In this document: positions 16,603 through 24,769 of the stretch, piece by piece
How positions within the stretch are numbered: the stretch's first letter is position 1
Layout: every line of letters starts with the position of its first letter
DNA from: Streptomyces cacaoi
Lineage (GTDB): Bacteria; Actinomycetota; Actinomycetes; Streptomycetales; Streptomycetaceae
DNA: 64,000 nt
NCBI RefSeq assembly: GCF_006539165.1
Contig: NZ_BJMM01000013.1
Span: 1-64,000 of the forward strand
Direction of reading: 5' to 3'
The notes under the pieces: generated by a model
Told to the model about the DNA's origin: nothing
Databases searched by the model: none
The model's input: only the letters and a program-made list of their open reading frames with translations
Translations under genes and position numbers: made by a program

Positions 16603-17175
16603 ATGGTCAACCTCACTCGCATCTACACCCGGACCGGCGACAAGGGCACCACCGCGCTCGGCGACATGAGCCGCACCGCCAAGACGGACACGCGGATCGC
16701 CGCCTACGCCGACGCCAACGAGGCGAACGCGGCGATCGGGGTGGCGCTGGCGCTGGGCGAGCTCTCCGAGGAGATGAGCACCGTCCTCGTCCGCGTCCAG
16801 AACGACCTGTTCGACGTCGGGGCCGATCTGTCCACCCCGGTCGTCGAGGACCCGAAGTACCCGCCGCTGCGCGTGGAGCAGGCGTACATCGACAAGCTGG
16901 AGGCGGACTGCGACCGCTTCCTCGCCGAGCTGGAGAAGCTGCGCTCCTTCATCCTGCCGGGCGGCACCCCGGGAGCGGCGCTGCTGCACCAGGCGTGCAC
17001 CGTCGTGCGCCGGGCTGAGCGTTCGACCTGGGCGGCGCTGGAGGAGCACGGCGAGACGATGAACCCGCTGACCGCCACCTACCTCAACCGCCTCTCGGAT
17101 CTGCTGTTCATCCTCGCCCGCACGGCCAACAAGCCCGTCGGCGACGTGTTGTGGGTGCCCGGCGGAGAACGGTGA
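16603..17175 (+). CDS. PduO-type cob(I)alamin adenosyltransferase
   Basis: 190-aa corrinoid adenosyltransferase that transfers the adenosyl group of ATP to cob(I)alamin to make coenzyme B12. Diagnostic motifs are the ATP loop YTRTGDKGTTALGD at 8-21, VRRAERSTW around 135, and NRLSDLLFILAR near the C-terminus. Length fits the PduO/MMAB family (about 190 aa). The ATG lies 6 nt after a TACGCT hexamer, so it is probably leaderless. The downstream HAD gene overlaps (GTGA). No B12 riboswitch is visible. Confidence 0.95.
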   Translation: MVNLTRIYTRTGDKGTTALGDMSRTAKTDTRIAAYADANEANAAIGVALALGELSEEMSTVLVRVQNDLFDVGADLSTPVVEDPKYPPLRVEQAYIDKLEADCDRFLAELEKLRSFILPGGTPGAALLHQACTVVRRAERSTWAALEEHGETMNPLTATYLNRLSDLLFILARTANKPVGDVLWVPGGER

Positions 17176-17828
17176 GCACCCCGGGCGGGCGCGGTGACAC
17201 CCGCGGGCGTGCGCTGCTGATCGACCTCGGCGGCGTACTGGTGGCCGACGCGCTGCCCACGACGGCCGAGGTCTGGTCGCGCCGCCTCGGCCTCACACCG
17301 CAGGACGTCGCCGAGGGGATCTACGGCGGCGACGAGGACCAGGTGCTCATCGGCCGGATGAGCGAGCCGGACTGGTGGGACGTGGTCGCGCGCCGGCTCG
17401 GCCTGGACGCGGCCCGGACGGCGGCGCTGCGGGACGATCTGACCGGCCACCCGGTCTACGACGACGCCCTCGTCGACGCGGTCCGTGCGGTGCGCCCCGT
17501 CGTCCGGACCGCCTTCGTCAGCAACGCGTGGCCGCACACCCGGACCGGTCTGGCCACGCTGCTGTCCCGGGCCGACGCCGCCGTCCTCTCCTGCGAGGTG
17601 GGCGTCGCCAAGCCGGACCCGGGCATCTACAGATGTGCCCTGGAAACGCTCGGCGTGGCCGCGCGGGACGCCCTCTTCGTCGACGACCGGGAGGAGAACG
17701 TGGCCACCGCGCGGCGGCTGGGAATGCGCGGCCACGTCCACACCGCGACGCCGGAAACCCTCGCAGCTGTCGAGGAGTTCACCGGTGTCCCCTTGCGTGG
17801 GGACGCGCCCGGTGGCCACGGAGAGTGA
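17172..17828 (+). CDS. HAD-superfamily hydrolase
   Basis: 218-aa HAD subfamily IA-like hydrolase. Motif I is LLIDLGGVLV, with the nucleophile Asp present and Gly at the second Asp position, as in YihX-like proteins. Motif II is FVSNAWP, motif III Lys lies in VGVAKPDPGIY, and motif IV is LFVDDREENV. The GTG start overlaps the stop of the adenosyltransferase gene, so the two are coupled. It is likely a sugar- or small-metabolite phosphatase; a corrinoid-related role is only suggested by the overlap. Confidence 0.87.
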   Translation: MSTPGGRGDTRGRALLIDLGGVLVADALPTTAEVWSRRLGLTPQDVAEGIYGGDEDQVLIGRMSEPDWWDVVARRLGLDAARTAALRDDLTGHPVYDDALVDAVRAVRPVVRTAFVSNAWPHTRTGLATLLSRADAAVLSCEVGVAKPDPGIYRCALETLGVAARDALFVDDREENVATARRLGMRGHVHTATPETLAAVEEFTGVPLRGDAPGGHGE

Positions 17829-17833
17829 TCCGG

Positions 17834-17839
17834 TAGTTT
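17834..17839 (+). promoter_or_regulatory. -10 hexamer for leaderless mRNA of the membrane-anchored protein
   Basis: TAGTTT ends 7 nt before the ATG at 17847; no Shine-Dalgarno. Confidence 0.4.
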
Positions 17840-17846
17840 CCCGTCC

Positions 17847-18713
17847 ATGACAACACCCGGGGGCCAGTCACAGCAGCCGAACCCGTACCAGACGCCGGGC
17901 CCCTATCAGCCCCCGCCGCTGCCCGGCGGGCAGCCCAACCCGTACGCGCAGCCCGTCGGCCCGCCCGCGATGCCGACGCCTCCCGGCCCGCCCGCGCCCG
18001 GGGGCGGGCGCGGAGGTCCGCGGTGGCTGTGGGCCCTCGGCGGGGCCGTGCTCGCCTCGGCGGTCTGGGCGGCGACGCTGATGGGCACCGGCGCGCTGAA
18101 GGACGAGGAGTCGGCGAAGAACGGCGGCAGAGCCCACTTCGCCGGATACCGCTTCCACCACGACATGTGCGAGACGGCGAAGATCGCCTCCTTCACCGAC
18201 AAGTACGAGATGGCGGAGTTCGACCAGTCCGAGGACCCGGACGGCTGGTCCACGCGCCAGAAGGGCCTCGACTCCAGCCTGTGCAGCCGCACCCTGCACG
18301 AGCCCGACAACGACTCGGACTTCCCGCCCGCCGTCTACGTCACCACCACCGTCACCTGGCACAAACGCTCCGACCCCAGCGGGGAGTTCGCCTCACAGCT
18401 GCGCAGCTACGAGGACCAGGAGGACAAGACCTCGACCTACACCATCGAGCCCGTCGAGGGGCTCGGTGACGAGGCGTACGAGGTGATCGAGAAGCGGGGC
18501 CGCACCGTCGGCAGCATGATCCTCGCCGTCCGCGCCGGGTGGATGACCTACGAGATGCGCTTCTCGTGGATGGGCGGCGGCCCGGACGAGCACTTCGAGC
18601 CGCCCTCCCGCAAGAAGCTGCACGACATGATGCTCTCCGACACCCGCGCGACGCTCGCCGCGCTGAAGAAGCCGGACACCGAGGACGCGCCGCAGCGCGA
18701 CCCGCGCGCCTGA
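17847..18713 (+). CDS. membrane-anchored extracytoplasmic protein of unknown function
   Basis: 288 aa. Residues 1-55 are a Pro/Gln/Gly/Tyr-rich cytosolic segment (PNPYQTPGPYQPPPLPGG). One transmembrane helix (WLWALGGAVLASAVWAATLM) follows at about 59-78. The extracellular domain of about 200 residues has two cysteines that could form a disulfide (HHDMCETA and SSLCSRTL). The Pro-rich N-tail plus single-helix layout is common in Streptomyces envelope proteins. No catalytic motif is visible. It ends just before a strong hairpin. Confidence 0.78.
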   Translation: MTTPGGQSQQPNPYQTPGPYQPPPLPGGQPNPYAQPVGPPAMPTPPGPPAPGGGRGGPRWLWALGGAVLASAVWAATLMGTGALKDEESAKNGGRAHFAGYRFHHDMCETAKIASFTDKYEMAEFDQSEDPDGWSTRQKGLDSSLCSRTLHEPDNDSDFPPAVYVTTTVTWHKRSDPSGEFASQLRSYEDQEDKTSTYTIEPVEGLGDEAYEVIEKRGRTVGSMILAVRAGWMTYEMRFSWMGGGPDEHFEPPSRKKLHDMMLSDTRATLAALKKPDTEDAPQRDPRA

Positions 18714-18721
18714 GCTCCGGA

Positions 18722-18761
18722 CCGCCGGGCGCGCCCGGGGCCGTCCGAGCCCGCCCGGCGG
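18722..18761. terminator. bidirectional hairpin between convergent genes
   Basis: 10-bp inverted repeat CCGCCGGGCG / CGCCCGGCGG, between the membrane-anchored protein gene and the convergent acetyltransferase gene. Confidence 0.5.
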
Positions 18762-18800
18762 GCGGCCCCGCGCACCGTCGGCGGGCCCGCCTGCAGCGGT

Positions 18801-19712
18801 TCAGGCCCGCCAGGGAGCGCCTGTGCGGGCGCTCGTGTCGTCGGAGGCGGGCACCGGCGCCGGGGCGCGTCCGAAGCGCCGCTCGATCCACTCGACGCCG
18901 AACGCGACCAGCTCCCCCGCCTCGAACAGATGGCACGGGGCCGCGCCCACCCGCCCGCTCAGGCCGGTCCCGTGGTCGAGCGCGTCCCGTGCGATCACGG
19001 TGAACGGCCACTCCTCCGCCGGGACGAAGGGCGTGTAGTCGAACCCGCCCTCCTCGGTGTCCACGTCCTCGTAGCCGCGCCAGACGCGCTTCCCGTTCTC
19101 GTCCAGCACGGGCACGTCGTAGTGCAGATAGCGCTTCCCCGGCGCCTGGGCGAGCGCCTCGGCGTGGTGGAGGAGGGTGAGCGCGTCCAGTGGGGCGCCC
19201 AGCAGCAGGACGCGTCCGCCGGCGGCCACGAGCCTGCCCAGCACGCCCTCCGTCCCGTACGGGTCGTCCCAGGGCTGCGAGGCGGTCAGTTCGGCCGCGC
19301 GGGCGCCGAGTGCCGCGAAGCTGTCCGGGTGCCGGGTGCGCAGCGCCCCGGGCGTCAGCCGCAGCGCCTCCGGCAACCGCCCGTTGTCGTGGCTGCCCTC
19401 GCTCAACGCCGGGTCGTACGCGGGGTGTTCGGCGAGCACCGCCTCCCGCCACTGCTGCGGCCACTGCGCCAGCTCCCACGGGGGCTGGTCGTTCCAGCCG
19501 CTGTAGACCAGCAGGGTGCCCCGCTCCCCCACCGCCTCCCGCAGCGCGTCCACGACGGTGCGCGAGCCGCCGGGCACGTAACCCAGCGCGGACAGCTGCG
19601 TGTGGAACATCAGCGTGTCGCCCTCCCGCACGCCCAGGGCGCCCAGTTCGCGCACCAGACGTCCCCGGGTGACGGGGCCGTCCGAGAGAGCCAGCAGTTC
19701 TTCCTCGTCCAC
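18801..19712 (-). CDS. AAC(3)-family aminoglycoside N-acetyltransferase-like protein
   Basis: 303 aa, Antibiotic_NAT family (acetyl-CoA-dependent 3-N-acetylation of aminoglycosides). Family features: LGVREGDTLMFHTQLSALG near residues 25-44, EHPAYDPALSEGSHDNGRLPEALR, RHPDSFAALG, and LLGAPLDALTLLHHAE, which holds the conserved Thr/His/Glu region. Start GTG at 19712, preceded by GGAGGGAAGG. Length is within the family range (260-300). Chromosomal members in Streptomyces are often cryptic resistance genes or act on other amines, so resistance is possible but not shown. Confidence 0.87.
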   Translation of the reverse strand: MDEEELLALSDGPVTRGRLVRELGALGVREGDTLMFHTQLSALGYVPGGSRTVVDALREAVGERGTLLVYSGWNDQPPWELAQWPQQWREAVLAEHPAYDPALSEGSHDNGRLPEALRLTPGALRTRHPDSFAALGARAAELTASQPWDDPYGTEGVLGRLVAAGGRVLLLGAPLDALTLLHHAEALAQAPGKRYLHYDVPVLDENGKRVWRGYEDVDTEEGGFDYTPFVPAEEWPFTVIARDALDHGTGLSGRVGAAPCHLFEAGELVAFGVEWIERRFGRAPAPVPASDDTSARTGAPWRA

Positions 19713-19786
19713 GGCGACGCCTTCCCTCCGTTTTCCTCCGTCAGCTGACGAGCCGTGCGGCCCGTCCGGGCCCGCACACGTGACAA

Positions 19787-20389
19787 CTAACGGAACGTCC
19801 CGGTGGTGCCCCGCTCGCGCGGACGGTCGTCCTCCGGTTCGCCGCCGCCCGTCCCGGGCTTCGGCTTCTTGGGCCACACCGTGTAGCTCAGCGCCCACAC
19901 GACGCAGACGGCGGACATGACGCCCATCTTGATCTGCCACTCACGGAGCGAGGCGACCTGCCCGTCGTCGCCGATGTACCAGATCGCCAGCTGGAGCAGC
20001 ACCGCCGCGACGGCACCCGCACCGACCGCCCGCGCCGTCATCCGCCACTCGTGCGCGGCGCGTGCCATGCCGTACCGCGGAGGCTTCGCCGGCCGGGGCG
20101 CACCCCGCAGCCGGTGCGCCGCGTGCCCGTCCGCCCACTTGATCATGTAGTGCCCGTGGGTGGCCGTGAACCCGATGTAGACCGCCGCCAGTCCGTGCTT
20201 CCAGTCCGGCTCGGCCCCGTTCTTGAGGTCGACGGCGGTGACGACGAGCAGGATCAGCTCCAGCATCGGCTCGGCCAGGAGCACCGCCGCTCCGGTGCGC
20301 GGCATCCGCAGCAGATACCGCAGTCCCAGACCGGCCGCGAGCAGCACCCAGAAGCCGACCTCGCACAGGACGATCAGCGTCACGACCAT
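19787..20389 (-). CDS. integral membrane protein of unknown function
   Basis: 200 aa with about five hydrophobic segments: an N-terminal helix pair (MVVTLIVLCEVGFWVLLAAG and AVLLAEPMLELILLVVTAVDL), a third near YIGFTATHGHYMIKW, and two near the C-terminus. A charged Pro/Arg tail ends the protein. Start ATG at 20389, preceded by GGAGGGATG. A very long open frame continues upstream, but it is antisense to known genes. It follows the acetyltransferase gene's promoter region. No function recognised. Confidence 0.75.
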   Translation of the reverse strand: MVVTLIVLCEVGFWVLLAAGLGLRYLLRMPRTGAAVLLAEPMLELILLVVTAVDLKNGAEPDWKHGLAAVYIGFTATHGHYMIKWADGHAAHRLRGAPRPAKPPRYGMARAAHEWRMTARAVGAGAVAAVLLQLAIWYIGDDGQVASLREWQIKMGVMSAVCVVWALSYTVWPKKPKPGTGGGEPEDDRPRERGTTGTFR

Positions 20390-20785
20390 GGAACATCCCT
20401 CCGGGAACAGCTGTGCGGACAACCGCCTCCAGCCTGGCCCCCGGCACCGCGCCGCCACGTCGTCGGCCGCGACGATTCCCGGCGGCCCGGAGTGCGACGA
20501 AGGATGCAGTCCGCCCGGGCGGCCCCTCGCCCCCGCGAAGGACGAGCACACCGGGGCGGCAGCCGTAGCGTGGGCGGAGCGGCTCGGCCCCCGGCGAGGG
20601 CTCGGGACTCCGGCACTCGGGACTCCGGCACTCGGGACTCCGGCTCGGGTCCCGGCAAGGGCTCGGCGCCCGGGTGGGAGCCGGGCGGGATCACCGGCGC
20701 GGTCCCGACGGGGGCGCGGGAGCCGGGGCGCGAAGTTTTCCACAGGGCGCCGCCAGTGCGCCCCCGCGCCAGGAGAATGGGAGCC
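20390..20785. other. 396-nt divergent intergenic region
   Basis: No gene seen. It holds a 15-bp tandem repeat (20601-20645) and must contain the promoters of the membrane protein (minus) and the histidine kinase (plus). Confidence 0.5.
20601..20645. repeat. 15-bp tandem repeat, three copies
   Basis: CTCGGGACTCCGGCA occurs at 20601-20615 and 20616-20630, and nearly complete at 20631-20644, head to tail in non-coding DNA upstream of the histidine kinase. Confidence 0.85.
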
Positions 20786-22444
20786 ATGACCGCAGTCCAG
20801 GCCCGTCCACCCGGCGGGCTCCGTGCCCTCCGCCCGCACCGCGACGACGTGCTCATCGCACTCGGCGGTGCCCTGGGCGGGCTGGTCCTGTGGTGGTTCG
20901 GGCTGAGCAGCAATCCGGTCCTGCTGCACGGGCCGCGCTGGCTGGTGCTGCTGCCGCAGGCCGCCATGTGCCTCGCCGTGCTCGGCCGGCGCACCCTCCA
21001 GCCGTACGCGCTGCTGCTGGCCCTCGTGGCCCAGCTCACCGACGTACTGCTCGGCTCGCTGCTGAGCACCCTGATCCTGTTCACGGACGTCCTGTACGCG
21101 GCCGTCCTCTACGGCTCCCAGCGGCTCGCCCGGGTCTGCCTGTCCGGCTCCGTCGTCTTCACGGCGGTGTTCTCGGTGACGCTGCTGGCGGCCTTCCGCA
21201 AACCCGAGCTGCTGCTGATCAGTGCCGCCTGCGCCGGCGTCATGATCGTCCCCACCTCCTCCGGCATGATGATCCGCAACCACCGGGAGGCGGCGGCGGC
21301 CGAGCGGCTGCGGGCCGAACAGACCGCGCTGCTCGCCGAGATGGACCGCAAGCAGGCGATCAACGCGGAGCGCGCCCGGATGGCCCGCGAGCTGCACGAC
21401 GTGGTGGCCAACCACCTCTCCGCGATCGCCATCCACTCCACGGCGGCGCTCTCCCTGCCCGGCCCCGCGCCACCGGGCGACCCGACCCGGGACGCGCTCG
21501 GCGTCATCCGGGAGAACAGCGTCCAGGGCCTGGCCGAGATGCGCCGGCTGATCGGCCTGCTGCGGGATTCCGAACGCCGCGACGAGCCCGCGACGGCTCC
21601 GTCCCTGGACGGGCTGGACGCCCTCCTGGAGCGTGCCCGGGCCGCGGGCGGCGGTCACCACTTCGCCCTGGAGGACCGCCGTGCGCCCGCGGAACCGCTG
21701 CCGGCGCCGGTACAGCTGGCGGCCTACCGGGTGGTCCAGGAAGCCGTCACCAACGCGCTCAAGCACGCCGCCGCGGGCACCGTCACCGTCCTGCTCGACC
21801 GGTGCCGCGAGCGCCGCGTCCTGGAGGTCCGGATCACCAGCCCGCTGCCCCGCCCGGCGCCCGGCACGGGAGACGCCGCGGCGCCCCGTGCCCCCGGAGC
21901 GGGCGCGGGTCTGATCGGCATGCGCGAACGCGTGGAGCTGCTCGGCGGTGAGCTGGCCGCCGGCCCCGCCGACGGGCCGGACGGCGCCCGCTGCTGGGCG
22001 GTGCACGCCGTACTGCCGCTGCCGGACAACGCCGAGGCGGCCGCCCGGAGCCCGTCCGGCCCCGGCACGGACAGGCCCCGCGCCCCCGGGCCCGACCCCT
22101 CCCCCGGCACAAACGCCCCCGGCACGGACGGCTCCGGCACGGCAGTCCCGGCCGGGGACGGGCACACGCCGGACGCGCACGAGCCGCCCTCGGGCAGGCA
22201 CGACGCCCCCGGCGCCCACGAAGCGCCCGCCGGCCCCGGCACGGACGGCCCGAGCAGCACAGAAAGCCCGAGCGGCGCAGAAAGCCCGGGCGGCACGCAC
22301 GGCAGGAACGGCGCGCGCCACGAGGACGTGAACGGCACGCACGGCAAGTGCGGTGCGGCCGGTCCGGTGGGCGCCGCCCGTCCCGCCGTCGACCCGCACC
22401 GCCCATCGAGACGAGGGAGCAGAACCCGTGACCATCCCCGGTGA
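20786..22444 (+). CDS. NarL-type sensor histidine kinase
   Basis: 552-aa HisKA_3 kinase. Four to five transmembrane helices lie in 20-155. The dimerisation/phosphoacceptor segment ARMARELHDVVANHLS places His at 204. The ATP-binding domain has the N-box VVQEAVTNALKHA (Asn323) and GAGLIGMRERVELLGG. It phosphorylates the response regulator whose gene overlaps by 17 nt. Residues about 415-552 are an unusual Pro/Gly/Ser/Ala-rich disordered extension after the kinase fold. Start ATG at 20786, with AGGAG 10 nt upstream. Signal unknown. Confidence 0.92.
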   Translation: MTAVQARPPGGLRALRPHRDDVLIALGGALGGLVLWWFGLSSNPVLLHGPRWLVLLPQAAMCLAVLGRRTLQPYALLLALVAQLTDVLLGSLLSTLILFTDVLYAAVLYGSQRLARVCLSGSVVFTAVFSVTLLAAFRKPELLLISAACAGVMIVPTSSGMMIRNHREAAAAERLRAEQTALLAEMDRKQAINAERARMARELHDVVANHLSAIAIHSTAALSLPGPAPPGDPTRDALGVIRENSVQGLAEMRRLIGLLRDSERRDEPATAPSLDGLDALLERARAAGGGHHFALEDRRAPAEPLPAPVQLAAYRVVQEAVTNALKHAAAGTVTVLLDRCRERRVLEVRITSPLPRPAPGTGDAAAPRAPGAGAGLIGMRERVELLGGELAAGPADGPDGARCWAVHAVLPLPDNAEAAARSPSGPGTDRPRAPGPDPSPGTNAPGTDGSGTAVPAGDGHTPDAHEPPSGRHDAPGAHEAPAGPGTDGPSSTESPSGAESPGGTHGRNGARHEDVNGTHGKCGAAGPVGAARPAVDPHRPSRRGSRTRDHPR

Positions 22445-23165
22445 GGAAAGCCCTCCGCGGGAGCAGCCCGACGCCACGAGAACGGCCGGCCCCCCGGCGG
22501 GCCCCGGGCCCGTCCGGGTGCTGGTCGCCGAGGACCAGCAGGCGGTGCGCGCCGGCCTGGTGCTGATCCTGCGGCACGCGGCAGGCATCGAGGTCGCGGG
22601 AGAGGCGGGCGACGGCGAGGAGGCGGTGCGGCTCGCACGTGAACTGCGCCCGGATCTGGTGCTGATGGACATCCAGATGCCCCGGCTGGACGGGGTGACG
22701 GCCACGGGCCGCATCACCGGTGAGGGCCTCGCCGACGTCCTGGTGCTGACCACCTTCGACCTGGACGAGTACGTGTTCGGCGCGCTGCGCGCCGGGGCGT
22801 CCGGCTTCCTGCTGAAGGACAGCGACGCGGCCACGGTGATCGACGCGGTGCGCACCGTCGCCCGGGGTGAGGGCATGCTCGCTCCGGCCGTCACCCGGCG
22901 CCTGATCCGGGAGTTCGCCGGCACCGGGCGCCCCGACGACCGAGCGGAGGAGGAACCGCCGGGGCTGGACACCCTGACCAGGCGCGAACGGGAGGTCCTC
23001 GGCTGCTTGGGCGAGGGCATGTCCAACGCCACCGTGGCCCGACATCTGCGCATGGCGGAGGCCACGGTGAAGACGCACGTCAGCAGGGTGTTGGCCAAGC
23101 TCGGGCTGAGCAGCAGAACGCAGGCGGCCGTGCTGGCGCAGGAGTGGAGCATCCCGGCTCCCTGA
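22428..23165 (+). CDS. NarL/LuxR-family response regulator
   Basis: 245 aa. Receiver domain (about 28-145) with acidic pair Glu35-Asp36, phosphoacceptor Asp81 (LVLMDIQMPRLDG) and the conserved Lys in GFLLKDS. The C-terminal LuxR HTH is LTRREREVLGCLGEGMSNATVARHLRMAEATVKTHVSRVLAKLG. The GTG start lies inside the kinase gene and is preceded by GAGGGAG, indicating coupling. The first 25 residues are a Pro-rich extension. The neighbouring AEC permease is a plausible target. Confidence 0.94.
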   Translation: MTIPGEESPPREQPDATRTAGPPAGPGPVRVLVAEDQQAVRAGLVLILRHAAGIEVAGEAGDGEEAVRLARELRPDLVLMDIQMPRLDGVTATGRITGEGLADVLVLTTFDLDEYVFGALRAGASGFLLKDSDAATVIDAVRTVARGEGMLAPAVTRRLIREFAGTGRPDDRAEEEPPGLDTLTRREREVLGCLGEGMSNATVARHLRMAEATVKTHVSRVLAKLGLSSRTQAAVLAQEWSIPAP

Positions 23166-23512
23166 GCAGCCCGTGGCCCCGGCGCCGGAGAGCGGACGGG
23201 CGGACGGGCCCCGCCGTCGTGGAAGGCCCGACGCGCAAGACCCGGCGTGCCAGGACCGGTCGGGCGAGGACGGACCGCCGAGGAGAGACCGGCGAGGGAC
23301 GTCCGGCGAGGGAGGCGGTGTGGGCACGCACGGCCCCCGTGCGGACAATTGTGCGGGGCCCGGCCGTACGGACGTACGGCGGTGGCGGCCCGTACGGCCC
23401 GCGCCGGAGGACGACTCCGTGGGAGGGCGCGCACGGCCGCCCGACCCGCCGGGCCGCACCGTCCAGCAGGCACACCGCGCAACACGCGGGCACAGCAAGG
23501 GAGAAGAGCGCC
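23166..23512. other. 347-nt intergenic region with CGTACG palindromes
   Basis: No gene. 23363-23380 is a perfect dyad GCCGTACG-GA-CGTACGGC, and another CCGTACGG palindrome lies at 23390-23397. ACAATTGT (23345-23352) is a further palindrome. All lie upstream of the AEC permease and could be operator sites for the adjacent response regulator. Confidence 0.5.
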
Positions 23513-24433
23513 GTGACGGGCGTGCTCACCGGCTTCGCCGTCATCGCCGCCGTCATCGGCACCGGCTATGTGCTGGGCAGGCTCGGGCTGCTCGGCCCGG
23601 GCGGCCGGGACGTGCTCACGAAGCTGGCCTTCCATGTCGCCACCCCCGCCCTGATGTTCGAGACCCTGGCACGGGCGGATCTGTCGCTGCTCGTGTCCGC
23701 CCCGCTGGCGGTGACGGCGCTGGCCACCGTCGCCGTCATGGCCGTGTACGCGGTCGTCGGCGTACTGCGGCGCTGGGGCACCGGCTTCACCACCGTGGGC
23801 TCGCTGTGCGCGGGCTATGTGAACGCGGGCAACCTCGGTATCCCGGTGGCCGCCTATGTGCTGGGCGATGCCACGCTCGTGGCGCCCGTGCTGCTGTTCC
23901 AGCAACTGGTGGTCACACCCATCGCGATGACGGTGCTCGATCTGTCCGGGCCCGGCGGCGAGGCGGGCGCACTGCGCCGGCTCACGGGGCCGCTGCGCAA
24001 TCCGGTCGTCATCGGCTCGCTCAGCGGGGTGCTGGTGGCCGTCACCGGATGTCCGCTGCCGGAGCCGGTGTGGGAACCGTTCGAGCTGGTGGGCAACATG
24101 TCGGTGCCCGCGGTGCTGCTCGCCTTCGGCATATCCCTGCACGGCAGCGCCCTGCCGGGACGGGGCAGCGACCGCGGACCCGTGCTGCTGGCCGTGGCGC
24201 TCAAGGTGGCCGGACAGCCGCTGGCCGCGTGGGCGCTGGGCTCGGCCGTCTTCGGGCTGTCGGGCCGGGCGCTGTTCACCGTCGTGGTCACGGCCGCGCT
24301 GCCCTCGGCGCAGAACCTCTTCACCTACGCCTCCCGTTATGCCGTGGGCACCCGCCTGGCCCGTGAGGCGATCCTGCTGTCCACCTTCCTGGCGATCCCG
24401 GCGCTCGTGCTCATCGCCGCCACCCTCGGCTGA
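23513..24433 (+). CDS. AEC-family (auxin efflux carrier-like) transporter
   Basis: 306-aa membrane protein with about ten helices in two five-helix halves. The first half begins VIAAVIGTGYVLGRLGLLG and carries GYVNAGNLGIPVAAYVLGD (NAGNLGIP is characteristic). The second half contains NPVVIGSLSGVLVA and ALPSAQNLFTYASRY. Bacterial members transport dicarboxylates such as malate or other small anions. Start GTG at 23513, preceded by AAGGGAG. It follows the two-component genes on the same strand and may be their regulated output. Confidence 0.88.
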   Translation: MTGVLTGFAVIAAVIGTGYVLGRLGLLGPGGRDVLTKLAFHVATPALMFETLARADLSLLVSAPLAVTALATVAVMAVYAVVGVLRRWGTGFTTVGSLCAGYVNAGNLGIPVAAYVLGDATLVAPVLLFQQLVVTPIAMTVLDLSGPGGEAGALRRLTGPLRNPVVIGSLSGVLVAVTGCPLPEPVWEPFELVGNMSVPAVLLAFGISLHGSALPGRGSDRGPVLLAVALKVAGQPLAAWALGSAVFGLSGRALFTVVVTAALPSAQNLFTYASRYAVGTRLAREAILLSTFLAIPALVLIAATLG

Positions 24434-24769
24434 ACCAGCGCGGAGCGAACGGGCGTTCAGCCCGCACGGAAGGCCCGGCTCGCTCCCTTTTCCCGCAGGA
24501 CGTCCGTCCCCTGTTCCGCAGGACACCGGCGGCCGTCCGCTGCCGCGCGGGCGCCCGCATCCGCCGGACGCGGGCGCGCCTCCCGCACGCCTCCGCGGCC
24601 GTGACGACGGCACCGGCCGTAACCCGGAGCCCAACCGGCCTCGTTGACAGGGAAGTTCACCCCGGCCGCCCCGGCCCGCGCGGCCCACCGGGCCCCGCGG
24701 CGGACGGCCCGCGCCGGCGCCGCCACCGGAGGCCGGGCCCACTCCCGCACGAAGCGAGGTCACGCTGTC
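24434..24769. other. 336-nt intergenic region
   Basis: No convincing gene or long hairpin. A TTGACA at 24644-24649 is a possible -35 element for the DrrAB-like genes, but no TANNNT lies at normal spacing. Confidence 0.35.
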
